NCBI GenBank assembly: GCA_947627055.1 | Contig: CANQUS010000003.1 | Coordinates: forward strand, 1 to 64,000 | From: an uncultured Clostridia bacterium | Lineage (GTDB): Bacteria; Bacillota; Clostridia; Oscillospirales; Acutalibacteraceae | DNA: 64,000 bases | Reading direction: 5' to 3' | Shown: positions 6,568 to 15,275 of the stretch, piece after piece | Layout of the letters: each line of letters begins with the position of its first letter | How positions within the stretch are numbered: position 1 is the stretch's first letter | Translations under genes and position numbers: made by a program | The notes under the pieces: model-generated | The model's database searches: none | What the model saw: the letters and a program-made list of their open reading frames with translations, nothing else | What the model was told of the DNA's origin: nothing

Positions 6568-7788
6568 TCAGGTGCGGTAATCCCCGTTTATCCTGACATA
6601 TTCGTATGTCAGGTCGCAGCCGTATGCCTCCGCCGTGCCGACACCGTCATTAAGCTCTATAATTATGTCTATCTCATCCTCAACAAGAACATTTTTAGCG
6701 GTCTCCTCGGAGAAATCTATTCCCGCTCCGTTTTTGCAGACATCTACTCTGCCCGTTTTTGACTTGAAGCTGACATCGACCTTATTTATATCTACATCAC
6801 AGCCGGAGTATCCGATAGCACAGAGGACTCTGCCCCAGTTGGCATCCGCGCCGAACATAGCCGCCTTCAAAAGGCTTGAACATACAACGGTCTTTGCGAC
6901 GCCCCTAGCGTCATTTTCTGACTTTGCTCCGCTTACCTTTGCAACAAGAAGCTTTGTAGCGCCCTCTCCGTCCTTAGCCATTTTTCTTGCGAGCTTGCGG
7001 CAAAGCTCTGTAAGAGCTTCAACAAAGATATTATAATCATCATTCTCGGCGGTAATCTCCTTATTGCCGGCAAGAGCCGAAGCCATAACGGAAAGCGTAT
7101 CGTTTGTGGAGGTATCGCCGTCAACGCTGACCATGTTAAACGACTTATCGGCGGCTTCCTTGACCGCGATACGAAGCATATCTGACGATATGGCAGCATC
7201 TGTCGTAACGAAGCAGAGCATAGTCGCCATGTTTGGATGTATCATGCCGCTTCCCTTCGCAATACCGCCGATGCGGATGGGCTTTCCGTCGATCTCGATT
7301 TCAACAGCAAACTCCTTTTTCATCGTATCGGTCGTCATAATAGCGTCAGCGGCATCTGTCGCACCGTTAGCGGAAAGCCTTGACACAAGCTCCGGTATAG
7401 TGTTTGCAATAGGCTCAAGAGGAAGCTTTTGACCTATAACGCCTGTCGAGGCGACAATAATGTCCTTCGGATCAATGTTCAGCTCCTTTGCAAGCAGCTC
7501 GCAAGTCCTTTCAGCAACCTCTATGCCATCGGAATTACAGGTGTTCGCATTACCGCTGTTGCATATGACAGCCTGAGCCGTACCGTTTTTAAGATTATTT
7601 TGTGTTACAAGAATCGGCGCGCTTTTAACAAGATTAGTAGTATAAACGGCAGCCGCCGCGCACGGCTTTTCGCAGTAGATAAGAGCCAGATCACGCTTGC
7701 TCTTATTCTTTCTGATACCGCAATGTAAACCAGAGGCGGTAAAACCTTTTGGCGCGGTAACGGAGCCATCAATAAATTTAATAGACAT
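6568..7788 (-). CDS. argJ: Bifunctional ornithine acetyltransferase / N-acetylglutamate synthase
   Basis: This 406-residue ArgJ transfers the acetyl group from N-acetylornithine to glutamate, making the pathway cyclic; many members also use acetyl-CoA. The precursor self-cleaves before the Thr of HPNMATMLCF (about residues 179-188), which is intact, as are KGSGMIHPN and the C-terminal GRVLCAIGYSG and EAYGCDLTYEYVRING. An ATG three codons earlier (7797) abuts AAGGA with no spacing, so the ATG at 7788-7786, 9 nt after AAGGA, is preferred. No argA or argE is seen in the window, consistent with the cyclic route. It lies 28 bp after argC. Confidence 0.95.
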   Translation of the reverse strand: MSIKFIDGSVTAPKGFTASGLHCGIRKNKSKRDLALIYCEKPCAAAAVYTTNLVKSAPILVTQNNLKNGTAQAVICNSGNANTCNSDGIEVAERTCELLAKELNIDPKDIIVASTGVIGQKLPLEPIANTIPELVSRLSANGATDAADAIMTTDTMKKEFAVEIEIDGKPIRIGGIAKGSGMIHPNMATMLCFVTTDAAISSDMLRIAVKEAADKSFNMVSVDGDTSTNDTLSVMASALAGNKEITAENDDYNIFVEALTELCRKLARKMAKDGEGATKLLVAKVSGAKSENDARGVAKTVVCSSLLKAAMFGADANWGRVLCAIGYSGCDVDINKVDVSFKSKTGRVDVCKNGAGIDFSEETAKNVLVEDEIDIIIELNDGVGTAEAYGCDLTYEYVRINGDYRT

Positions 7789-7816
7789 TTTGATCATTCC
7801 TTAATATTTTTACGGA

Positions 7817-8857
7817 TCAGAACGCCGGAGGAACTATAACAAGTCCTGTTGTCTCGTCCAATCCGAAGATTATATTCATATTCTGTATTGCCTGTCCTGC
7901 CGCTCCCTTGACCATGTTATCAATAGCGGAGATAGCAATAAGCATATTTGTTCTCGTATCTACATGGAGAGATATATCGCAGAAGTTAGAATACTTAATA
8001 TTATGAATATCCGCGTAAGCTCCGTCAGGAAGCAATCTTATGAAGTATTCGTCCTTGTAAAAGTCCTCATACGACTTGCGGATCTCATCCTTTGTTACTC
8101 CATCCTTCAAGTGGGCATAGCACGTTGAAAGTATACCCCTGTTTACGGGAAGCAGGTGCGGAACAAATGTCACCTTGACCTTTTCACCCGAAAGATGCGA
8201 AAGCGTCTGTTCTATCTCCGGCGTATGCCTGTGCGCCCCGCCTGCCTTATAAGCATGGAAACCCTCGTTCAGTTCCGGGTAATGGCTTCCCTGTGTAAGA
8301 CCTCTGCCCGCGCCTGTTACGCCAGACTTAGAATCTATTATAATGCCGTCTGTAAAGACAAGCTTATCTGCTATTGCCGGAGCGAGCGCGAGAGGAGCGC
8401 CCGTTGTAAAACAGCCGGGATTGGCTATGATCCTGCTGTCACCGACATTATCTCTGAATAGCTCGGGAATACAGTATACAGCCTTCTTATGAAGCTCCTT
8501 ATCAGTAAATTCGCCATTATACCACTGCTTGTAATCATCCTCGTTTTCAAGACGGAAATCCGCGCCCAAGTCTATGAAAGCCTTTCCCGCTTTATAACAC
8601 TCGGCGGCAAGCTCCTGAGAAAGTCCGTGAGGAAGCGCGGCAAAAACGACGTCAGATCTCACAACGACCTCATCGGCGTTTTTGCATTCAATATCACACA
8701 AGGCTTTATATGACGGGTAAACATCGGAAAGCTTTTTGCCCTCAAAGCTTACCGAGCTTACAGCGGTTATCTCCGCATTCGGATGTGTATATAAAAGACG
8801 GACAAGCTCGGCTCCCGCATAGCCTGTTGCACCGATTATTCCGACCTTAATTTTCAT
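7817..8857 (-). CDS. argC: N-acetyl-gamma-glutamyl-phosphate reductase
   Basis: This 346-residue NADPH-dependent enzyme performs the third step of the pathway. The Rossmann motif GIIGATGYAGAELVRLL is at the N-terminus. The catalytic Cys is in IANPGCFTTGA (about residue 148), and the long-form ArgC signatures HRHTPEIEQ and FVPHLLPVNRGILSTCYA follow. GAGGG precedes the ATG. It is the first gene of argC-J-B-D-F. The 126-bp gap to argH shows no convincing promoter of its own, so it may be read through from argG-argH. Confidence 0.97.
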   Translation of the reverse strand: MKIKVGIIGATGYAGAELVRLLYTHPNAEITAVSSVSFEGKKLSDVYPSYKALCDIECKNADEVVVRSDVVFAALPHGLSQELAAECYKAGKAFIDLGADFRLENEDDYKQWYNGEFTDKELHKKAVYCIPELFRDNVGDSRIIANPGCFTTGAPLALAPAIADKLVFTDGIIIDSKSGVTGAGRGLTQGSHYPELNEGFHAYKAGGAHRHTPEIEQTLSHLSGEKVKVTFVPHLLPVNRGILSTCYAHLKDGVTKDEIRKSYEDFYKDEYFIRLLPDGAYADIHNIKYSNFCDISLHVDTRTNMLIAISAIDNMVKGAAGQAIQNMNIIFGLDETTGLVIVPPAF

Positions 8858-8983
8858 TTATGTTTCCCTCTTTCTATTAGAGTATTTTCATGCAGCATAT
8901 CGGGAAGTCCATGCTCACACATTTCAATGCAATCAATATTTCGTTTTCTGCCAAATAAACCCCTATATCATCGTATTGGCAAA

Positions 8984-10360
8984 TCATAGCTCGTCAATAA
9001 TTTTTCTTACGCGCTTTATCTGAGACAATACATTAGCAGGAGCAGGTCCCCCGAGAACATTTCTGCCGTTGACGCAGTTTTCAAGGGAAATCGCGTCATA
9101 TACACCCTCGTCAAATATATCGCAAACCTTCTTGTATTCATCGAGCGGCAAGGCTTCGAGAGTCAAGCCCTTATCTATGCAAAGCGCAACGAGCGTACCC
9201 GTAGCCTTGTAAGCGTCACGGAAAGGCAAACCCTTCTTAACCAGATAATCGGCGCAGTCAGTAGCATTGATAAAGCCCTTTGCCGCTGCCTTTCTCATAT
9301 TTTCGGGAATTGTTTTCATTGTTTCTACCATCGGAGTAAAAGCCGTCAGGCACATCTTTACAGTATCGACAGCATCAAAAATAGCTTCCTTATCCTCCTG
9401 CATATCCTTATTGTACGCAAGAGCTATACCCTTCATAACGGTAAGGAGCGTCATAAGGTCACCGAACACTCTGCCCGACTTGCCTCTGACAAGCTCGGCA
9501 ATATCGGGATTCTTTTTCTGCGGCATGATGCTCGAGCCTGTTGAGAACGCGTCATCAAGCTCCACGAACTTAAACTCCCAACTGCACCACATGATAATTT
9601 CTTCCGAAAAGCGTGATAGATGAACCATTATTATCGACAACACTGACGCAAGCTCCATACAAAAGTCTCTGTCCGAAACACCGTCAAGGCTGTTCTGCGA
9701 GATCCTGTCAAAGCCGAGAAGCCGCGCCGTGATCGTCCTGTCGATAGGATATGTCGTTGTTGCGAGCGCTCCGCTTCCAAGCGGCATTTCGTCCATTCGG
9801 CAGTATGCGGACTCAAGTCTGTCTATATCTCTGAGAAGCATTTCCGCATAAGCCATGAGGTGATGTCCAAATGTTATAGGCTGCGCTCTTTGAAGGTGAG
9901 TATATCCGGGCATGACCGCATCGTAGTTTTCTTCCGCCTTGTCGCATATCACCTTAACAAGCTCCTTGAGCATTGAGACGATGAGCTTTGTCTCCTTTTT
10001 CAAATTAAGCCTAATATCTACTGCAACCTGATCATTGCGGCTGCGGGCGGTATGAAGTCTCTTCCCTGTGCTGCCCAAACGAGCTGTCAGCTCACCCTCA
10101 ATAAACGTATGAATATCCTCGGCGTTCCGGTCGATCTCAAGCTTCCCGCTTTCAATATCATCAAGGATCCCACGCAGTCCTTCAATGATGAGCCCGGATT
10201 CCTTTTTATCAATTATACCGACCGTGCCTAACATCTCAGCATGGGCAATACTGCCTTCAATATCCTCTTTATACATCCTGCTGTCAAATGAAATTGATGA
10301 GTTAAAGTCGTTTGTCTTTTTATCTATTTCCTTTGAAAAACGTCCTGCCCAAAGCTTCAC
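8984..10360 (-). CDS. argH: Argininosuccinate lyase
   Basis: This 458-residue fumarase/aspartase-superfamily enzyme cleaves argininosuccinate to arginine and fumarate. The N-terminal KLWAGRFSK is characteristic of ArgH and starts at a GTG codon, with GAGGA 9 nt upstream. HTARSRNDQVAVD, GYTHLQRAQPITFGHHL and the flexible catalytic loop GSSIMPQKKNPD (Ser nucleophile) are present. It follows argG after a 103-bp gap containing a long hairpin (10394-10434). Confidence 0.97.
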   Translation of the reverse strand: MKLWAGRFSKEIDKKTNDFNSSISFDSRMYKEDIEGSIAHAEMLGTVGIIDKKESGLIIEGLRGILDDIESGKLEIDRNAEDIHTFIEGELTARLGSTGKRLHTARSRNDQVAVDIRLNLKKETKLIVSMLKELVKVICDKAEENYDAVMPGYTHLQRAQPITFGHHLMAYAEMLLRDIDRLESAYCRMDEMPLGSGALATTTYPIDRTITARLLGFDRISQNSLDGVSDRDFCMELASVLSIIMVHLSRFSEEIIMWCSWEFKFVELDDAFSTGSSIMPQKKNPDIAELVRGKSGRVFGDLMTLLTVMKGIALAYNKDMQEDKEAIFDAVDTVKMCLTAFTPMVETMKTIPENMRKAAAKGFINATDCADYLVKKGLPFRDAYKATGTLVALCIDKGLTLEALPLDEYKKVCDIFDEGVYDAISLENCVNGRNVLGGPAPANVLSQIKRVRKIIDEL

Positions 10361-10393
10361 AACGGAACACTCCTCATTTTAAAATAATATTCG

Positions 10394-10434
10394 GGCGAAC
10401 ACCGCATTTTAAATTTAAATACGGTATGCGCCCA
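10394..10434. other. Long hairpin between argG and argH
   Basis: The arm GGGCGAACACCGCATTT starting at 10394 pairs with AAATACGGTATGCGCCC over 17 positions with three mismatches around an AT loop. No T tract follows on either strand, so it is not a typical terminator. It may be an mRNA processing or stability element that adjusts argG relative to argH. Confidence 0.45.
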
Positions 10435-10463
10435 AACAAAAATTGTATTTTATTACCGCTTAA

Positions 10464-11684
10464 TTATTCAAAACGAAAGCCCTTTTTTCCCTGAACCTTG
10501 ATCGGGAGTCCGAAGAGATTTATGAAGCCAGCGCTGTCCTTCTGATCATAAACCTGATCCTCATCAAATGTAGCGATATCCTCATCATAAAGTGAGAACG
10601 GAGACGTGACGCCCGCGTCTATTATATTTCCCTTATAGAGCTTTAGCTTAACGTCGCCCGTTACCTGCTCCTGTGTAGAATCTACAAACGCTGAGAGTGC
10701 CTTTCTGAGCGGTGTGTACCACTGTCCGAAGTATACAAGCTCAGCAAAACGAAGAGCGACATTTTGCTTGTAGTGGTATGTATCTCTGTCAAGCGTAAGC
10801 TCTTCAAGCTTGTTGTGCGCATAGTAGAGTATCGTACCTCCGGGAGTTTCGTATACACCGCGCGACTTCATACCGACAAGCCTGTTCTCGACAAGATCGA
10901 CAATGCCGATACCGTTCGCGCCTCCAAGCTCGTTCAGCTTTTTAACAAGCTCTACGCTGCCCATTTCAACGCCGTCAATAGCTGTCGGGATACCCTTTTC
11001 AAAGTGGATAGTTACATATGTAGGCTTGTCCGGAGCCTGCTCGGGGGACACGCCCAGCTCAAGGAAGCCCTCCTTATCATACATAGGCTCATTCGCAGGA
11101 TCCTCGAGGTCAAGTCCCTCATGAGAAATATGCCATATATTCTTGTCCTTGGAATAGTTAGTCTCTCTTGTTATTTTGAGAGGAATATTATGCGCCTCAG
11201 CATAGGCGATCTCCTCATCGCGTGACTTGAGATCCCACTCTCTCCACGGAGCGATGATCTTCATGTCGGGAGCAAATGCCTTGATGGCAAGCTCGAAACG
11301 AACCTGATCGTTACCTTTGCCGGTGCAGCCGTGGCAGATGGCATCCGCGCCCTCTGCGACAGCTATCTCGACAAGTCTCTTGGCTATGATAGGACGTGCA
11401 AATGATGTACCTAAAAGATATTTGTTCTCATAGACCGCGCCCGCCTTAACAGTCGGGAAAACATAGTCCTCGATAAACTCTTTGTTAAGATCCTCAATGT
11501 ACAGCTTTGACGCTCCTGTTTTCTTAGCCTTTTCCTCAAGACCGTCAAGCTCTGTACCCTGACCTACATCGCCCGAAACAGCAATGACCTCGCAGTTATC
11601 ATAGTTCTCCTTAAGCCATGGAATTATGATAGATGTATCAAGTCCGCCGGAATATGCTAAAACAACCTTTTTAATGTCGCCCAT
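10464..11684 (-). CDS. argG: Argininosuccinate synthase
   Basis: This 406-residue enzyme joins citrulline and aspartate using ATP. The PP-loop [13 protein letters not shown] is at residues about 7-19. [15 protein letters not shown] and SYSKDKN-like substrate segments (here [15 protein letters not shown]) are also intact. The frame is open back to 11726, but GGAGG at 11694-11698 places the start at ATG 11684-11682, giving [14 protein letters not shown] as in homologues. It is first in the arginine block, with a SigA-like promoter at 11718-11745 and an ARG-box-like site next to the -35. Confidence 0.97.
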   Translation of the reverse strand: MGDIKKVVLAYSGGLDTSIIIPWLKENYDNCEVIAVSGDVGQGTELDGLEEKAKKTGASKLYIEDLNKEFIEDYVFPTVKAGAVYENKYLLGTSFARPIIAKRLVEIAVAEGADAICHGCTGKGNDQVRFELAIKAFAPDMKIIAPWREWDLKSRDEEIAYAEAHNIPLKITRETNYSKDKNIWHISHEGLDLEDPANEPMYDKEGFLELGVSPEQAPDKPTYVTIHFEKGIPTAIDGVEMGSVELVKKLNELGGANGIGIVDLVENRLVGMKSRGVYETPGGTILYYAHNKLEELTLDRDTYHYKQNVALRFAELVYFGQWYTPLRKALSAFVDSTQEQVTGDVKLKLYKGNIIDAGVTSPFSLYDEDIATFDEDQVYDQKDSAGFINLFGLPIKVQGKKGFRFE

Positions 11685-11717
11685 TTTTATAAACCTCCGA
11701 AATAAAGTGATAAATAC

Positions 11718-11745
11718 ATTATACACTCTTTATGCAAAAAATCAA
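11718..11745 (-). promoter_or_regulatory. argG promoter
   Basis: On the minus strand TTGATT (11740-11745), a 16-nt spacer and TATAAT (11718-11723) lie about 34 nt ahead of the argG ATG. Confidence 0.75.
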
Positions 11746-11753
11746 GAGTGAAT

Positions 11754-11767
11754 TGCATATTTATTCA
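11754..11767. promoter_or_regulatory. ARG box (ArgR site) upstream of argG
   Basis: TGCATATTTATTCA matches the ArgR consensus TGAATWWWWATTCA at 13 of 14 positions. It lies 8 bp upstream of the argG -35 box. argR itself is in the window at 38.4 kb. Repression in the presence of arginine is expected but not shown. Confidence 0.65.
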
Positions 11768-11894
11768 AATAATAAAAAAATCGTTATTTTACATAAAAAG
11801 TTGCAATTACACAACGATATATGTTAAGTTTAACAAAAAACAAGTGATGTTTAAGGATACGATTTGATTCAAAAAAATATCTGAAACAGCTTTA

Positions 11895-11917
11895 TGCATA
11901 AAAACTATAAATATGCA
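11895..11917. promoter_or_regulatory. Possible second, tandem ARG box
   Basis: Two overlapping weaker sites read TGCATAAAAACTAT (11895-11908) and ACTATAAATATGCA (11904-11917), forming TGCATA...TATGCA symmetry. They lie about 130 bp from the first box. ArgR hexamers often bridge such pairs, but each match is only 10-11 of 14. Confidence 0.35.
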
Positions 11918-11922
11918 GTCTT

Positions 11923-12684
11923 TTATACATTTTGTTTCTCCATAACAGGCAATATACCTCCGACATCAAAAAGAGTTTCTCCGGAAAGGGAAAGCAGACT
12001 TACCCCGTAATTAAGTGCAAAGCTCTTAATATTGCTATAATCTCTATGTGCTTCTATTTTTCCGCAAAACGCCAAAATATCCTGCGAGAGCTTTCCGCAG
12101 GTACCTCCTATAAATCCGTAGCTGTAACCCTCTATCTCAATATCTCCGCTCGATATTTTCAGTACGTCTATACCGTTTTTTATGCAGGCATTATATATCC
12201 CATCGTCGGAGGTTATGACGGCATTCTCGGAAACGACAGCCGTTGAGCAGCGGGCATAGCCCTGATTTACATTTATAATCGGCAAACTGCTCCCAAAGTA
12301 TTTCAGCAGCTCACCGTCAACAGAGCTTTTTCGGCAAACCATACCTCTTTCCGTAATGACAGCATTCAGTGCCGTACACTTCGGATATGCTCCGACAATG
12401 TATTTTTCAGAGTGGATAACATGAAAGCCCAGATCCTGAAGTTTTTTGACTAAGGCATGGTTATTTCTTGCACAGATCATATTCTCTCCGCCAAGATGAA
12501 TAACAGAAATATCGGCATGGTATTTTTCTGCACCTGCAATATCATAATTAGGCGGCGAAGAAATAGCGCTAACGCCGAGACGTTCAAGCGCGGTGATAAA
12601 TTCATTATATTTTTGCGAAATTATGACCGATGATACAACGCCGCTCGGCAAATTAGGCTTCTCTATAAAGTTCAGTCCAAACAC
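11923..12684 (-). CDS. DUF6873-like GME-fold protein
   Basis: This protein has about 253 residues. It looks like the DUF6873 family of proteins with the guanidino-modifying-enzyme (GME) fold, known as uncharacterised genes in Clostridia. Visible motifs are HLGGENMICARNN (about residues 63-75), PKCTALNAVI, GYARCSTAVV, VITSDDGIYNAC and GFIGGTCGKL (about residues 191-200). In GME enzymes an Asn or Asp after GG and a late Cys after GG are catalytic, so the GGEN and GGTC positions suggest an active enzyme. A frame opens at 12744, but GTG at 12684 follows GGGG and gives a family-like N-terminus. It lies upstream of argG on the same strand; the substrate is unknown. Confidence 0.65.
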   Translation of the reverse strand: MFGLNFIEKPNLPSGVVSSVIISQKYNEFITALERLGVSAISSPPNYDIAGAEKYHADISVIHLGGENMICARNNHALVKKLQDLGFHVIHSEKYIVGAYPKCTALNAVITERGMVCRKSSVDGELLKYFGSSLPIINVNQGYARCSTAVVSENAVITSDDGIYNACIKNGIDVLKISSGDIEIEGYSYGFIGGTCGKLSQDILAFCGKIEAHRDYSNIKSFALNYGVSLLSLSGETLFDVGGILPVMEKQNV

Positions 12685-12781
12685 AATGACACACCCCTTA
12701 ATACTATATAACTCAGGCAGAAGCCGCACTCCATGACGGGGCAATACCCTTATTTAATTTTATCTTTAATACATGGATATG

Positions 12782-13975
12782 TCAATCAATCCTGAGCGCG
12801 TCAACAGGCTTTAGCTTTGACGCCTTGTTTGCGGGGTATAGTCCGAAAATTATTCCGGTCGCAAGCGAAAACAAAACCGTAAAAATTATTATATCAACTC
12901 GTACCTCAAGAGCTATTCCAAAAACAGCAGCTCCAATATAAGATACCGCAAGACCGAAGACCACTCCGAAAATGCTTCCGCACAATGTAAGCACAGATGC
13001 CTCAACAAGAAATTCCTTAAGTATATCGCCTCTCCCCGCTCCAATAGCCTTTTTAATACCGATTTCCCGCTTTCTCTCTCCTACTGACACGAGCATAACG
13101 TTCATAATACTCAGACTTGCAACAACGAGAGATACGCCTCCCACAGCGGAAAGTATTATTGTAACTATATTGAGAAGCTGTGATAACCCGTCCTTTTGCT
13201 TTGCCATACTGCTCGAAATATAGCTGTCATAGTATCCCGTTTCCGCCGAAAGTGATTTAACGAGCTTGTTGCCGACAGTATCAGGATCGCTGCCATCTGA
13301 TATTTTTACTGCTATCCGATTAAAGCCGCTCATGGAGCAAAGCTCCTGCATAGTAGAATACGGCAGGTATAAAAACGTCGGGATATACTTTCCCATCATA
13401 TTTTGCAGCAGTCCGCTTCCGGTTTTAATGACACCAACGACCTCAAATTCATCAAGAGTCCCTCCGCACAAAACGGAAATTTTCCTGCCGACGATATTCT
13501 TATACCCGAAGTTTTCGACAGCATATGTCTCGTCAGCAAGACACACCCTTGCGTTTGTCGTAATATCTCCCTTATTTATAAATCTGCCGCAAAGCAGGTT
13601 AAGTGAAATAACATCGTCGGCATTAGCATCAATTCCCCATAGAAGCGCTTGAGTTTCCTCTCCATGCAGGACTATACTACCGGTCTGATATATTACAGGC
13701 ATTGCGTTTTTGACATATGGCGATTTCTTGATAATCGAAAGCTCATTATCAGAAAGAGGCGCGTTATCACTACCGCCTGATGTATCAAGACCGACTGAGA
13801 CCCCTCCCATTCCAAGACCGTCAAGCTCCTCACTAACGGCTGTCGTTCCGCATTGAGATATGTTGCTGATTATGACAACAGCGGCAACTCCTATCGCGAT
13901 GCCGATGATCGTAAGCAGACTCCTGCCCTTTTTTCGCATAAGGCTTCTTAAAGCACAGCGAAACGTCTCCGTCAT
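12782..13975 (-). CDS. MacB/FtsX-type ABC transporter permease
   Basis: This 397-residue membrane protein has the MacB-PCD architecture. A first TM helix (about 18-40, preceded by LRSLMRKKGRSLLTIIGIAIG) is followed by a large extracytoplasmic domain (about 45-270). Three TM helices form the FtsX domain, with the conserved GERKREIGIKKAIGA loop and the terminal LYPANKASKLKPVDALR. Such permeases work with an ATPase and often a HlyD-like adaptor to export peptides or lipids, or act as mechanotransmitters. The adaptor gene directly precedes it with a 4-bp overlap. No ATPase gene is next to either, so the partner must be encoded elsewhere or be shared. Confidence 0.92.
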   Translation of the reverse strand: MTETFRCALRSLMRKKGRSLLTIIGIAIGVAAVVIISNISQCGTTAVSEELDGLGMGGVSVGLDTSGGSDNAPLSDNELSIIKKSPYVKNAMPVIYQTGSIVLHGEETQALLWGIDANADDVISLNLLCGRFINKGDITTNARVCLADETYAVENFGYKNIVGRKISVLCGGTLDEFEVVGVIKTGSGLLQNMMGKYIPTFLYLPYSTMQELCSMSGFNRIAVKISDGSDPDTVGNKLVKSLSAETGYYDSYISSSMAKQKDGLSQLLNIVTIILSAVGGVSLVVASLSIMNVMLVSVGERKREIGIKKAIGAGRGDILKEFLVEASVLTLCGSIFGVVFGLAVSYIGAAVFGIALEVRVDIIIFTVLFSLATGIIFGLYPANKASKLKPVDALRID

Positions 13976-14931
13976 TCTTCTCCCCCGCTTTCAATATGAA
14001 CAGATTGAATACTACCGTCTGAAAGTCGTGAAATATCCTTTACTATTTTATCTCCGCTTTCTATTCCGGATTTAATTTTTGCGCCGTCGGAAAGCTCACT
14101 TTGAACGGTCACATATTTCTTTTCTGCTCTTCCGTTTTTAAATTTGTATACATAATCTCCGCCACTATCGCTTCCTATCGCCTCATACGGTATAACTACC
14201 GACGAGTTGTCTGACGATACTACTATCGAGCATTTTGCAGTGTAGCCTCGTTTTATTTCTTTATCAGGCTGTTCGACCTTGACGTCGACGGCAACTGTAG
14301 TTTCACGTCCGGTTTCCGCAACAGTTTCCTCCGCTTCATCGGCTATGGAGAGAACGCTCCCTATATAAACCTTATCAAAGGCTGTCCCTGTGATAGTAAC
14401 CCTCTGTCCTGCCTTAATTTTTGAAATCTGCGTTTCGTTTATATTAAGCTTGACGGATAATCCCGACTTATCCGTTATCGTTAACAACTCGCTGCCGCTT
14501 TTAACAATATCACCTTTTTTAACCTTCAGTGATGTCACTGTTCCGCTCGCGGTTGCAGTTATAGTTTTGTATTCAACCTCGCCTGCATCATAATTTTTAT
14601 ATGCGTCGATAAGCTCTGAAATACTGCTCATATCAATATTGGCAGGCAGTGTAACGACTACCGCTTTAAAAAGCTCATCTCCCTTTTTAACCATGTCATT
14701 TTCCTTTACAATTACGTCGGAAATAATAAAGTCACAACCGGCTCTCACTGTTTTTTGATTGATATAACCTATTTTTCCCGTAGATTGTACTACCTCCTCA
14801 GATCTTGTTTTTGATACACAGAAAATATCCACCACGGGAGTTGACGACTTGATATATTCACCGACAGAAAAAATTGCGGATGCTATCAGCAGCGCCGCTG
14901 AAAAAAGGACAATATATTTTTTTATTTTCAA
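13972..14931 (-). CDS. HlyD/MacA-like efflux adaptor
   Basis: This 319-residue adaptor has an N-terminal signal anchor (residues about 5-25), a barrel/lipoyl hybrid domain and a C-terminal beta-barrel region. The lipoyl part shows VKENDMVKKGDELFK and SLKVKKGDIVKSGSELL; the C-terminal region reads RGYTAKCSIVV and VVIPYEAIG. The helical hairpin is short. It is translated from TTG at 14931, with GGGGG 7 nt upstream. Both the ribosome site and the run up to the start codon form the right half of a strong hairpin (14931-14988), suggesting post-initiation control. It overlaps the permease gene by 4 bp, so the two act together. Confidence 0.88.
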   Translation of the reverse strand: MKIKKYIVLFSAALLIASAIFSVGEYIKSSTPVVDIFCVSKTRSEEVVQSTGKIGYINQKTVRAGCDFIISDVIVKENDMVKKGDELFKAVVVTLPANIDMSSISELIDAYKNYDAGEVEYKTITATASGTVTSLKVKKGDIVKSGSELLTITDKSGLSVKLNINETQISKIKAGQRVTITGTAFDKVYIGSVLSIADEAEETVAETGRETTVAVDVKVEQPDKEIKRGYTAKCSIVVSSDNSSVVIPYEAIGSDSGGDYVYKFKNGRAEKKYVTVQSELSDGAKIKSGIESGDKIVKDISRLSDGSIQSVHIESGGEE

Positions 14932-14988
14932 AAAAATTCCCCCATTACGAAATAATACCGCATAAAGTATTATTTGAGTTGGGGAATT
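14931..14988 (-). promoter_or_regulatory. Terminator-like hairpin sequestering the adaptor ribosome site
   Basis: AATTCCCC (14935-14942) pairs with GGGGAATT (14981-14988), and inside it AAATAATAC (14950-14958) pairs with GTATTATTT (14967-14975). Read on the minus strand, the stem ends in GGGG, AA and six Ts and runs directly into the TTG start codon. The G run is the only ribosome site. It could act as an attenuator or a translational lock. Confidence 0.6.
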
Positions 14989-15074
14989 GAATTATTTTAT
15001 GAAAATTTTTCTTATGATCGATTTGGTATAAATATAGTCAATGAGAATATTCTATATTATCAGGAGGTAATATA

Positions 15075-15275
15075 ATGGCTTTAATTCCATGCAGCGATAA
15101 CTGTATATATCAGGAGGACGGCTACTGCCATCTTGACGTCTATCCGATAATCACAAATAATGCAAGCGATTCGTGCGCTCATAAGATCGAGCGTGAGAAC
15201 ACAGTTACTTCACACGGAGCAAACAGCGTCATAAGCGTCACGGATACTTCTAACCCCGATGACCTTAATATATGA
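15075..15275 (+). CDS. Cys-rich mini-protein
   Basis: This 66-residue protein has a CAGGAGG ribosome site 8 nt before ATG, so it is real. The N-terminal half holds four Cys (CSDNCIYQEDGYCHLD, then C34), a likely metal-binding knuckle; the rest is polar and Ser/Thr/Asn-rich. Very similar small clostridial proteins are sometimes labelled hydroxymyristoyl-ACP dehydratase, a name with no basis in the sequence. Its last 66 bp overlap the end of radA, which is convergent. It is divergent from the efflux adaptor gene. The function is unknown. Confidence 0.75.
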   Translation: MALIPCSDNCIYQEDGYCHLDVYPIITNNASDSCAHKIERENTVTSHGANSVISVTDTSNPDDLNI

